This document shows, one piece after another, positions 19,660 to 28,556 of a stretch of 28,556 nt of DNA. The stretch spans positions 1 through 28,556 of the forward strand of contig WKLE02003342.1 of NCBI GenBank assembly GCA_014885115.2, read 5' to 3'. The position numbers and the translations under genes were made by a program. Origin of the DNA: Asterionellopsis glacialis. Lineage: Eukaryota > Bacillariophyta > Plagiogrammaphyceae > Rhaphoneidales > Asterionellopsidaceae. Within the stretch, counting starts at the first letter, position 1; each line of letters begins with the position of its first letter. The notes under the pieces were generated by a model. That model saw only the letters and a list, made by a program, of their open reading frames with translations, ran no database searches and was not told where the DNA came from.

Positions 19660-21462
19660 ATGATGGCACCTAATTGCCCAACATCTGAAAGCAGCTGTCG
19701 TGACATGGGCTTGCACCATAAACATTGCTGTCGTAGTCCATTATGGCAAAGTGCTATGAAACTAGTTACTAAACGCCGTGCTGCAGAACTGACTTGTGTG
19801 TCCCTCCAAAGAATGTTACAAGATATTAGAGATCAAGATAAGTTTAGTAGTGTTTCTAAGGACTTACAATTGCAAGTAATTGAAATGGAGATCGTCAAGC
19901 AAAAAGCACAAATGGATCTAATTAATATATTGGAAAGAATGCAAACAGATCAAAAGATTGATCTACTCTTTACACTTATTGATACCAAGAAAAATAACAA
20001 AATCTCTGTACCAGAACTAGCAAGAGCCTTTCATTTGATACGGGGAAGTCCAGACGACCAACATACTTTCGAAGAATCGATACAAGCAGCTAAACTTACT
20101 ATGGTTGCCAATGATACCAGTGGTGATGGGTTCCTTGAGTTGAATGACTTTATCACCTTTATTGAGTCCATGAGCATACAAATTCAAAAGTCCAAAGGAG
20201 ATATTGTTGATTCTCTTATTATAGATATTACTACGTTCTACGATGAAAAGGTCATTACAGAAGAATCCATGGAACATTGCAATATCACAACACTCACAAA
20301 GCGTAAGAAACTGACGAGAAGGAAATTCACGACCCACGAACGTGTACGTCTATACGTATTGTTTCAATTCATAGACGGTCAAGATGGTGAGTATGACGAT
20401 CAAGTTATGTTCAACCAAGTAGTTGAAGCACTGGCACCCGTCTTCAAGATCATCGACAAGGAGTATAGTACCATGCTCTTCTTCGGGGATTACGACGAAT
20501 CCAAGTTTAGAAGCCAGATGGACTTCATTGAGTTCAAAGAACTCATTGATAATGCTATGGGAGCATGTCAAAACGAGGTCACAGTAGATCACATAGCGAA
20601 TGCTGTGACCCGTAATCTAAGTCGGGACAAGGATGCTCGTGAAACTTATGATAAATTTATCCATGCAGCTCTTTCCACCAGCACTTATAAAGATCATACA
20701 ACGAGAGACCCACAAAAGATGGCAGAAGGAGGACTGAAGGAATCAAGCTCGTCTGTCCTTGTTACTGATCATTTTGACAAAGAACTCATCCGCCATCTCT
20801 TCAATCTTTGGGATACAAAGAAAACACGGACCTTAGATGTTAATGATCTCTTTATGGGTTTCCGCAAATTTCAAAAATCCAAGAAATTAGATGAAACTCT
20901 TAACGATGTCCTGCGTGCCATAAGATCTGTTCAAGAAAAGAGTCAAGATGGCCGTGGTATAGAGCTTCATCAATTCGAAGAAATCATTATTGATTTTGCA
21001 ACTGAAATTGATGCTGATGTGGACGATTTGGTTAGGTTTATGTACTACCAAACCATTTATGTCCGAAATCATAGTTCGGAGACTAGAAGTTGGGAAGATG
21101 AACTTGAATTTGTGAAAAATCACAGCAGCAGAAATAAGCTTGATTTTCTAAAATTTATCCCAAACTTTGATGAATTTAGAAAAAGTAAAAACAACAACAA
21201 CAACAATATCAGGGATACCTACACGCGCAGCAATAGTGCACCAAGTGGTCCTGCATTCATGGATCAACCTCTATCAAGAGTGCCAAGTACATCTTTGCAG
21301 AGTTCACTATCCAATATGCCAACCGACGATGGCTCTTCCAGGGGAAGTCCTGATGAGAGAGAAGGTCCTGCTCAAGATGGATTCTCGTGGATAAATGCCA
21401 TCAAAGTTCACATTGACAATCTAGCCCAGGAGGAGGTGTCTAACAGACCAAACGAAAAGTAG
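19660..21462 (+). CDS. Large protein with several EF-hand pairs
   Basis: A 600-residue intronless protein that I recognise only as EF-hand type. Well-formed loops are DTKKNNKISVPE (108-119), DTSGDGFLELND (152-163) and DTKKTRTLDVND (385-396). Degenerate loops are visible near 239-251 (DGQDGEYDDQVMF), 277-292 and 426-439 (SQDGRGIELHQF), so three EF pairs (six hands) are likely, with only about half able to bind calcium. The N-terminus is Cys-rich (six Cys in the first 46 residues, including C23-C24). The last 90 residues are Asn/Ser-rich, disordered and carry an Asn run. No catalytic domain is seen; a calcium-sensor or structural role is inference. Two adjacent ATGs (19660 and 19663) make the start secure to one codon. 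Confidence 0.82.
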   Translation: MMAPNCPTSESSCRDMGLHHKHCCRSPLWQSAMKLVTKRRAAELTCVSLQRMLQDIRDQDKFSSVSKDLQLQVIEMEIVKQKAQMDLINILERMQTDQKIDLLFTLIDTKKNNKISVPELARAFHLIRGSPDDQHTFEESIQAAKLTMVANDTSGDGFLELNDFITFIESMSIQIQKSKGDIVDSLIIDITTFYDEKVITEESMEHCNITTLTKRKKLTRRKFTTHERVRLYVLFQFIDGQDGEYDDQVMFNQVVEALAPVFKIIDKEYSTMLFFGDYDESKFRSQMDFIEFKELIDNAMGACQNEVTVDHIANAVTRNLSRDKDARETYDKFIHAALSTSTYKDHTTRDPQKMAEGGLKESSSSVLVTDHFDKELIRHLFNLWDTKKTRTLDVNDLFMGFRKFQKSKKLDETLNDVLRAIRSVQEKSQDGRGIELHQFEEIIIDFATEIDADVDDLVRFMYYQTIYVRNHSSETRSWEDELEFVKNHSSRNKLDFLKFIPNFDEFRKSKNNNNNNIRDTYTRSNSAPSGPAFMDQPLSRVPSTSLQSSLSNMPTDDGSSRGSPDEREGPAQDGFSWINAIKVHIDNLAQEEVSNRPNEK

Positions 21463-21855
21463 TGTAGTTCTATTTATATTATACTCTAAATTTAGTAAGT
21501 TACTTTATGCATCGTTATATTATTTTGAAATTCGTTATCTATCCAGTTGTGTCGTCCATGTAATATACATCAATCAGTTTTTCCGGAGAAAACGTAAAAA
21601 ATAGTTATTGTTTGAAATTATTGCTTTTCTAAGTATACAATCGATAGCATATGAGCGTTTGTATTCTAGTACGATAGTCAAGATACTCGGTTTGCACTTA
21701 TAGAGTAAAGTTACAAATTATTTGACGCTAGAAAATACATTTTTATCTCAGACTACTTTCAATTGTAAGTGCCATTGGGAATATGTTCATTCTCAATCCA
21801 GCTATGAAAATAAAAGTAAAGTAGAACATCAAAAGGCGGAATCCGAACCATGATC
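21463..21855. other. Convergent 3' intergenic region
   Basis: AT-rich DNA between the large EF-hand gene and the GIY-YIG gene, presumably both 3' UTRs. I see nothing else in it. Confidence 0.5.
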
Positions 21856-22890
21856 CTATTCTTCTAATGTAGGACACTCTGATGCATAATGTCCTAGCTT
21901 TCCACATTTCCAACATCTATCAAAATCCTTTTTACTATGACGCTTTTTCTTTTTACGTCTCCGTCTTTTTTGTGATGGCGATAAGTTTTCAACGTTATCA
22001 TTAGGTTGCTGGTTCTCATGATCATTGTCCTCTTTATTTGATGATGCATTATTCACCATAGCATTATATGATGGTGGTAGAATTTGTTTTAATTTTTCTT
22101 CCACGTCAACATAGCTCAAACTATTGTAATGACCTAGAAATCCAGTCAGTGCACTCAAATCATCAATTGTGTAATCCCGACATTGTGCAAACATAGCACC
22201 CCTTACATTGTTAATGCCCAATTCTAGCATATTTTCAGCTGTTACTTGTGCTTCTAACCCCAAACAATATTTCGATGGGACACGTTTGTATTGTTTTAAG
22301 ATACGGATAGGTTTATATGTCCTGGTCCATTTACTACCCCCGCGTTCGGACAGATGTTGCCGGTATCGTTGTTTTTTATGCGATGTTGATCCAACATAGT
22401 ATTTTCCACCCTTACATTCCAAAACATATACAGTATTCTTTTCAATGCAATAACGTACCATTTTTTTTAGCGCCCACATTTGCCCTGACCAAATAAAGCG
22501 GAGTCTTGTAATATATTCTTTGAAACGACCTAAAAGATTTCCGTTTGAGGCTTTTTCTGTTTTACTATCGCCGTTGATGCTTTCCCCATTGATTGTTTCT
22601 GCAGCCGAAGAAGACGATGATGACGTAGGCCATGATTTATATCGCCGTTGTCTGAACAGCCCACAACTTATGTCGGCATTGTTATATCGTCTTTGACGAC
22701 GACGAGATTTCAATGGGAACAAAAATTCTTCAGAAGTGGCGGAGGTTGCTATCCCCGTCGGTGGTTCAGAAGACGAGGAAGAAAAATATGATTGTTGAAC
22801 TGAAGTCAAGTGAGGTGAATGGAAACCATAACTTTTTCTCGCCCATAAAATTGGCGCAAACAGATAGATTAGAATAACAGCCGACTTCAT
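21856..22890 (-). CDS. GIY-YIG domain protein with CCHC zinc knuckle and plastid-type presequence
   Basis: A 344-residue intronless protein. The N-terminus (MKSAVILIYLFAPILWARKS) is a signal peptide followed by SYG|FHSP, with phenylalanine right after the predicted cleavage site. This is the hallmark of diatom bipartite plastid presequences; a Ser/Arg-rich transit-like stretch follows. The GIY-YIG nuclease fold spans about 153-235: VYVLECKGGKYYVGST carries the two half-motifs, R176 in RYRQH the conserved Arg, and E213 (LEAQVTAENM) the likely metal-binding Glu, followed by GINNVRGAMF. After a Lys/Arg-rich linker (308-321), a CX2CX4HX4C knuckle (C326, C329, H334, C339) closes the protein. Roles in organelle DNA or RNA processing are plausible but inferred. 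ATG at 22890 is the first in frame. Confidence 0.82.
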   Translation of the reverse strand: MKSAVILIYLFAPILWARKSYGFHSPHLTSVQQSYFSSSSSEPPTGIATSATSEEFLFPLKSRRRQRRYNNADISCGLFRQRRYKSWPTSSSSSSAAETINGESINGDSKTEKASNGNLLGRFKEYITRLRFIWSGQMWALKKMVRYCIEKNTVYVLECKGGKYYVGSTSHKKQRYRQHLSERGGSKWTRTYKPIRILKQYKRVPSKYCLGLEAQVTAENMLELGINNVRGAMFAQCRDYTIDDLSALTGFLGHYNSLSYVDVEEKLKQILPPSYNAMVNNASSNKEDNDHENQQPNDNVENLSPSQKRRRRKKKKRHSKKDFDRCWKCGKLGHYASECPTLEE

Positions 22891-24914
22891 TACTTTACAC
22901 TTGAAATGTCAAACTTCTCGCGGTCATAGGTTGACACTCTTAAAATTGTTTCCCTGGTGGTCGACAAAAAAAGTACAGTACCGTGTAGAATCTTTGATGG
23001 GTTGTTTAGTCGAGAATCGAGCATTGAGAATCAAGAAAAGACTTGGTTGCATACGGTACGAGAACTTGTCGCAAATTGAAGTGAGAAAGAGGCCAAATGC
23101 CCAATGACAGAACGGGGACAACGCACCCGCTACAATTTCTTTTTCTCATTTTTGTGTGTGTGTCATCATCTCAGAATGTGCGTCGGACGGACAGATGCCT
23201 TTAGAAAATTTCCGGTAAAAAACCGTTAAAGTGTTCAGTTTCCAGAACAGACGCATCGTCCACAAGATCCTTCCTCAGTGCACGACTGGGAAATGGAGAT
23301 TGCGCGGTACAGACAAGGGAGGAGACATGAAACACATTACTTGGCAGATCCCAAAATAAAAATAATTAAAATTCTGAACACCCACCGTCAGAGAAAAGGA
23401 AAGTAAATTACTGCTATATTATATACACTACCATAGATTGTAAGCCCAGCTCTGAAAAATAGTTTTGACTTTGTCGAGACGTCGGAGCATTATCACTGGA
23501 ATATATAGGATCTACAACAATTACTTCATTATTAGTGTTACAAAATTCCTCATCAAGAAGCAAAGAAGATTGCCCCCTGCCATGGAAGGAAAAGGATTTC
23601 CAGAAAACTATGTGCAAATTATCGTTCAAAATATATACACTTCATTCTTGTTTACCAAACTAAGAAAAACTTCTAAAATACTGCACACGGAGTAGGAAGG
23701 TCCTCTCTAGAGAGTTGTCCTCTAGTCCTAGTTTCTTTTCAGTCAGGGAGAGACTTTGGCAATATATTGAACCAACTTCCGGAGTTTATATGGACGGAAT
23801 GATATGCAGTTAGTCCCTCAGTATGTATGTGTTCCAGAGAAGGTGTTCCAAAGTGGAGTTTCATTCGTACTTTTAATCTTTCAAAAATTCGATGCCGAGG
23901 AAATTTCTTTTTCCCTGTAAAGGAGTAAAATTTGAAAATATAGAGTGTACTACTACTGTAAGTCTGAGAATAAACAGTTATTCATGTTGCATCCTCACAC
24001 TTAATGTTTTTGGGAAGTACTGATGATATACGTTGATATGACTTTTTAAATATATTGTAGCAAGATGGAGTAACACCAAAAATATAATTGAAATACGATT
24101 CAACTCTTTCCAAAGGGCCATGAATATATATGTGAGTATACTCCATTTATTTCAGGAACATTCTTTTTAATCTTGATTGGCAACCACACATGTTAGATAA
24201 TTTTTAACATAGTCTGTAGGGTAAGGTCGGTGGAGTCGAAATTGATATTTACATAATGTGCAAGAATCCGATTTCACATAAGTAAAAACTTTTCTTACTT
24301 AAGACTAATGAATTTCATTGGGATTCAACGGGTGCCCTTAACGAAACTCCGAGTCAATCAACGACCTAATTGAATTATAATTTTTTCTGTATGCCGTTGC
24401 CGTTGAGTTTCACTATTGGCGAATCAGGAGAGTTATCAGGGGTGAGTATCTTCTTAAATAGTTCGATTTCCTGCGATCCCTCTAGGTGTCAAATGTACTT
24501 TGTAACCTAGTATATTGATCTTGACTGTGTGTTGAATAAGTGAGGCACACAAGTCCTGTCTGGCACATGAATACACAGCCACGAAATCGCTTCTAAAACA
24601 CATGGAAAAGAATATCCTGTGTTGGATATGAGATTCAGTATTAATACCTGCTTGTATATTGATCGCTGTTAGGAACTGGTATCTTGTAGACGCGAAAACA
24701 TTGACACTCAAAGTCGGCGCATCCGTCCCTCTCTTTCTGGAGTCTCCATCGATAGTTTCTCTTGTCTATTCTGTATCTCTTACATGCTTCTCCCATCACA
24801 TCGGTAAAAAGAATTGAGACAGCTTGACAGAGAAGAAACTTACTCGACAAACCTTGCGTTGTGCTCTTGTCTCACCAAACAAACACCTGTTCTCTTGAAG
24901 GGAAGAAGTTGAAA
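22891..24914. other. Divergent intergenic region, 2.0 kb
   Basis: Upstream of both the GIY-YIG gene (minus) and the TPR gene (plus). A 71-codon minus-strand frame at 23414-23629 looks mildly coding (SSLLLDEEFCNTNNEVIVVD) but starts at TTG and matches no family I know. A 12-base palindrome CTCTCTAGAGAG lies at 23703-23714. TATTAATACCTG recurs at 24639-24650. No RNA gene was found. Confidence 0.5.
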
Positions 24915-27248
24915 ATGGGAGCTTCAGAGAGCAAGCATGAAAGATCAACTAGCCATATGGCTGTTCCTTCGGATTGTGATAACGACATTCGGTACTTATC
25001 TTCAGCATACTCGGTAGACAGTGAAGAGTCCTCGAGTTATACACAACCAGTAGGAAGTTGTCATCCCAATGCGCATTTGTGTTGGGGAGGGTGGATTGCT
25101 AATGTGAATCATTCTCATGGAATAGCAAATAGTCAGAAACACAGCAAAAACATCATGACTTCCAAAAAAGTTACTTCAACTTCAAGTTTACGATCAAATG
25201 AGACGGAGGTGACATGTGCTGCAACACCTTGCCACTCACCATTGACTGAAAAGCCAGTGCACAATATTGATTTTAATGAGGATGCAACTTCGCCAGCAGG
25301 TGTTGCGGAAGATCCAGCTCTTCAAGAAGCAGCGAATCGACTTATCGCAAGTGTCTACCCATTGCAGCAACAAGAAGAACAGGATCGTCTTACTAGGAAT
25401 CTCCAAGAAGGAGGTTTTCAAATGTACGAACCACTTTATGCACACCAACAATCACAGCCACCGCCACCACCAGTGGCTCCGCCCCAACAACCGCATCTTC
25501 CATTCTACTGTGGAGGATTGGAAGGCGTCAAAGAAAGTTTTTCCGAAGTTTATAGTGTTATGAGTTCATGCGACGCTTCTTCTTACTACTGGCCAGAACA
25601 GGATAGTCCCGATGGTCTTGGTACTCCACTTTCGTTCTCATCGTCTTACGATCAACAAGAAAGCGGCACTACGCCTGAATTGATAACCAATGCTGCATTA
25701 CCCTACCGCGATCAGCTTTTAGATCAAGCTACGTACCTCGAATGTCAGGGCGACCTTGATGGAGCTCTAGCAATTTACCAAGAATGTCTTGTATTTGACC
25801 AGGACGACTTATTGGGGACGGCAGAAGTGTACCACAAGATTGGTCTATTGAGCTGGAAAACTGGGAACTATGAAGATAGTCTCAAGGTTTTAGTTCATTG
25901 TATGGACTTATATCAAGATGCCTTCGGGATTGCAGAAGACAAAGAAGACGAGGACGACGAAGACGGTGATACTGCTGTAGATACAGCTCCTCAAAAGGCT
26001 TTGGCATTAGCTGAAGTTCTCAATAGTTTAGGTCGAGTGATGATATCACTTGGCAGAACCCAGGATGCTATGCGCAACTTTAAGCAAAGCTTGGCTCTGT
26101 TAAAGTTTGCTGGCAAGGCTCAAGATGGGAAAGTCCGAGGCACTTGGGTTGCTTTGGCACAATGTAAAACTGGCATCGGAATGGTGTACGACGCCAAGGG
26201 TAATTACGGTCGTGCCATGAAGTATTACCAGGCAGGCTTAGATGTTCTTCGTGAGAAATTACGAATTGAAAATGTCGACGTTGCTGCATCCCTCAACAGT
26301 ATAGGCCACATCCATGAAAAGCTTGGCGAATATGATATGGCAATGGACTGCTACGAGGAAGCTCTTGAACTCTACCAATCTCAGGTAATAGATGGCTGCT
26401 GTTCACCAGTGGACGTAGCCGTCACTTTGAATAATATTGGATTCATCCACCATTTGTGGGGTGAATTCGATTGCGCAATGAAGTCCTATTTGGATGCTGT
26501 GGAGATTTTGGAATCCGTATTGGGGCCCAACCATCGTAATGTGGCCTCGGCACGTCACAATATTGGTAAGAAGAAAAAGTGCTCGCTTCCATCGGCAGAT
26601 GGGGAGAGATGCCGTGTTTCAGCTTTTTTACTACGTTGATTGTTAAGTTTTTGTTTCTGACTATCGACTATAATATATTTTGAATTCATTCGTCTCGTAT
26701 ACATCCCATCAGGTTTGGTTCACGCCGAACGAGGCTCATACGACAAAGCTTTGAGTATTTACAAGCAAGTACTACAAAATCAACGTGCTTCATTGGGAGA
26801 CGAACACGCTGATATTGCTGTCACACTAGACTCTATTAGCACTGCCTACAATCATTTGGGTAGACTTGATGAGGCGGCTGACTGTCTAGAAAAGGCGCGG
26901 AGGGTGCGACAGTGTGTGTTTGGAAAGAACCACATGTATGTCGGCACAACTCTTACACGTCTGGGTCAAGCGTACTTGAAGAATGAAAAGTTGGAACAAG
27001 CGGGGGAGACTTTTCACGAAGCGATTGCTGTATACGAAGCGAACCGTCTCACCGAGGATGACTTTCGGATATGTCAAGTCAGGGAGTTTTTGTCGCAGCT
27101 CCGGCAACGGGCATCTGAATCATCATATCTTGAAGACACAGCGTTCTTGAATGCTGAGGGGGAGAAAGATTCATTGGATACCGAAGAATTCTCCTATTTA
27201 AGGGACCAAACGGAGGCTGAGGTCGTAGATGATACCGAGGAAAGTTGA
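24915..27248 (+). CDS. Kinesin-light-chain-like TPR protein, two exons, probable N-myristoylation
   Basis: Exons 24915-26565 and 26713-27248 give 728 residues. The 147-nt intron (gtaaga...catcag) splits a glycine codon and rejoins a TPR as HNIG|LVHAERGSYDKAL. The start is the ATG at 24915 (MGASESK); the frame is open further upstream only to a GTG. MGASESK fits the N-myristoylation pattern (Gly2, Ser6), suggesting membrane attachment. Residues 1 to about 265 are low-complexity with a Pro-rich run (QPPPPPVAPPQQP). About nine TPR units follow (about 266-690), for example LNSIGHIHEKLGEYDMAMDC and LNNIGFIHHLWGEFDCAMKS, with 40-odd residue spacing like kinesin light chain. An acidic insert (EDKEDEDDEDGD) separates repeats 2 and 3. 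TPRs bind protein partners; the partner is unknown. No motor-binding region is recognised. Confidence 0.85.
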
Positions 27249-27690
27249 TGTGTTAGATTCACTTTTCCTTTTTGAATTTTCACAAACTAGAACCCTCTCC
27301 GAAAGTTTAGACCAAATTGTAACCTTTAAAATTCATAAATTTTAGAAACTTTACGACTGTACTTTCTCAATAGAATTGCGTTGGAATATTTAAGACAATA
27401 CAGCAAAATTATAGAACGTGCTATAATAAATAAACTATATATTAATCAAGTCAGTGAACCTAAGAATCTAAAACAAAGCCATGTAGTGATGCAGATAAAA
27501 ACGATAATGAAGATTATTTTGATATTAATATGCGGATAGTGTCGACAAATAGTCTTTAACGGAAAAGGATTGGATACTACAAGTTTACTGCAAAACCGTC
27601 AGAAAAAGTCTCATCATGTGCGTATGATTGTTTTGGTAATAAACTGCTTCTGTTGTCGGAATTGCTACAAAAAAAGTCCCCGCCCTTCTT
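27249..27690. other. Convergent 3' intergenic region
   Basis: AT-rich DNA between the stop codons of the TPR gene and the Arg/Ser-tail membrane protein gene. I see no gene or notable repeat. Confidence 0.5.
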
Positions 27691-28299
27691 CTAAACAAGA
27701 GCTTCTGTTTTCTTAGAACGGCTGGAGCTTCTTTTTGACGTTTTTTCACGAGACTTAGATCTCCTACTGCGAGAACGGCTCCGACTCGATTTGCGACTGC
27801 TACGAGCTGACCTACGACTTTTGGTATCAGTCTCATCATCCATGAGTTCATAATCCTTACCAGTGCTGCCAGTGGCGCGTTTCGATCTAGATCTTGACCT
27901 AGATCCGGATCTGCTATTAGATGACTTCGATCTGGTGCGAGTAGAGCTGCGCTTAGCGCTTTCCTTGATTCGACGTTCCTTTGTCTCATTCTTTGCGGAA
28001 CGACGTAAGACAGCTCTGAATAACAAAATAGCAACGCCAAGAGCAACCAGCACTGCTGCTGCCTTTAGGAAGGTTGATTCTTGTGCACTAGAAACACCAC
28101 CGCCACTTTCTCCGCCTGATGAAGAAGATCCTTTATTAGCACCATCGTCATCAATACCATAGTAACTGTCGTACACGCCTTGATTATATTCTCTCATACT
28201 GACATCATCATCGAACCAACCAGCTCGTTTACGCCAGTAATCTACATCTTCTAGCTCACGTTCAGCGGACCCCCGCAGGTATTCTCCTTGATTGACCAT
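27691..28299 (-). CDS. Single-pass membrane protein with Arg/Ser-rich tail
   Basis: A 202-residue intronless protein; the family is not recognised. Residues 1-53 are charged and Tyr/Trp-rich (YWRKRAGWFDDDVSMREYNQ). A Gly/Ser linker (57-71) precedes one hydrophobic helix (about 77-97, FLKAAAVLVALGVAILLFRAV). About 105 residues of basic, Arg/Ser-dipeptide-rich sequence follow, with a short acidic break (DYELMDDETD). There is no N-terminal signal peptide, so the helix would itself act as membrane anchor. By the positive-inside rule the RS tail would face the cytosol or nucleoplasm. RS tails of this kind bind RNA or SR-protein kinases in splicing factors; whether that applies here is inference. 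The ATG at 28299 is the first in frame. Confidence 0.72.
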   Translation of the reverse strand: MVNQGEYLRGSAERELEDVDYWRKRAGWFDDDVSMREYNQGVYDSYYGIDDDGANKGSSSSGGESGGGVSSAQESTFLKAAAVLVALGVAILLFRAVLRRSAKNETKERRIKESAKRSSTRTRSKSSNSRSGSRSRSRSKRATGSTGKDYELMDDETDTKSRRSARSSRKSSRSRSRSRRSKSREKTSKRSSSRSKKTEALV

Positions 28300-28410
28300 C
28301 GTCCTTGAATATCAGAGTGTTTTCTTTTGCCTTCAGAACTATTAATTATGAATATGGATTGATGTTGTATCCTTGTGATATGAGCGATATGCAACAACTC
28401 CGTTAGCAAT

Positions 28411-28531
28411 GCTACCTGGTACTGTGGGTAGTGATGCACAGTTGGTAAATTTTTGTATTTCGAAATACCTGTAAGCCGGTAGTTTACTGGTACCTGTACC
28501 AGGGGTACCATGTACTGGTATCCTTGTACTG
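28411..28531. repeat. Intergenic island of GTAC palindromic words
   Basis: It contains CTACCTGGTACTG near 28412-28424, ACTGGTACCTGTACC (28486-28500), GGGGTACCATGTACTGG near 28502-28518 and further GTAC words to 28531. It lies upstream of the Arg/Ser-tail membrane protein gene and shares words with the islands at 11737-12150 and 18442-18815. The window ends within this intergenic region. Confidence 0.6.
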
Positions 28532-28556
28532 AGTTGCGCCAATCCCTCAAGGACTG

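Noticed and set aside
23414..23629. 71-codon minus-strand frame with a mildly coding look (DEEFCNTNNEVIVVDPIYS)
   Set aside because: TTG start, no ATG or convincing upstream exon, and no recognisable homology; could be an old gene remnant but not supportable.
24861..24914. N-terminal extension of the TPR protein to 24861
   Set aside because: The extension would begin at GTG, and the ATG at 24915 gives a classic myristoylation start.

Overview
This is eukaryotic nuclear DNA, AT-rich, with well-spaced genes (about 54% genic including introns). Three of the eleven genes carry short introns of 101-162 nt with GT-AG borders. Several features point to a diatom or a close stramenopile relative. One protein has a signal peptide followed by a phenylalanine of the kind used for complex-plastid import. 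The HMG box is expanded, there are large EF-hand and kinesin-light-chain-like TPR proteins, and the small-intron style fits. The diatom assignment is inference, because no rRNA or organelle marker is present. I recognised no tRNA, rRNA, snRNA, CRISPR array or autonomous transposon.

Layout, left to right: an HMG-box DNA-binding protein (+, 368-1369); a 2.2 kb gap; a small EF-hand calcium-binding protein (-, 3593-4129); a four-exon membrane-anchored histidine acid phosphatase (+, 5067-7421); Mediator subunit 17 (-, 7862-10150); a small unrecognised acidic protein (-, 10970-11236); a 2.6 kb gene-poor stretch; a four-exon arrestin-fold protein with a helical C-terminal extension (-, 13855-15875); mitochondrial ribosomal protein uL4 (-, 16855-17970); a 1.7 kb gap; a large multi-EF-hand protein (+, 19660-21462); a GIY-YIG nuclease-fold/CCHC zinc-knuckle protein with a plastid-type presequence (-, 21856-22890); a 2 kb gap; a two-exon, probably myristoylated, TPR protein (+, 24915-27248); and a single-pass membrane protein with an Arg/Ser-rich tail (-, 27691-28299). 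The genes are a mix of housekeeping and signalling functions and do not form one pathway.

The most unusual material is non-coding. First, three copies of a 31-33 bp bipartite element lie upstream of two different genes: two copies facing each other before MED17 and one before the arrestin gene. Each copy has conserved ends (CACTTCCATT and CTAGGG(GG)AGTG) and a variable core. Second, clusters of short palindromic words (GGTACC and TAGGTCCTA) recur in intergenic islands near 10.4, 11.7-12.15, 18.44-18.82 and 28.41-28.53 kb. Third, two introns have lengths divisible by three and no in-frame stop, so a naive translation reads straight through them; one of these produces a false membrane segment in the phosphatase.
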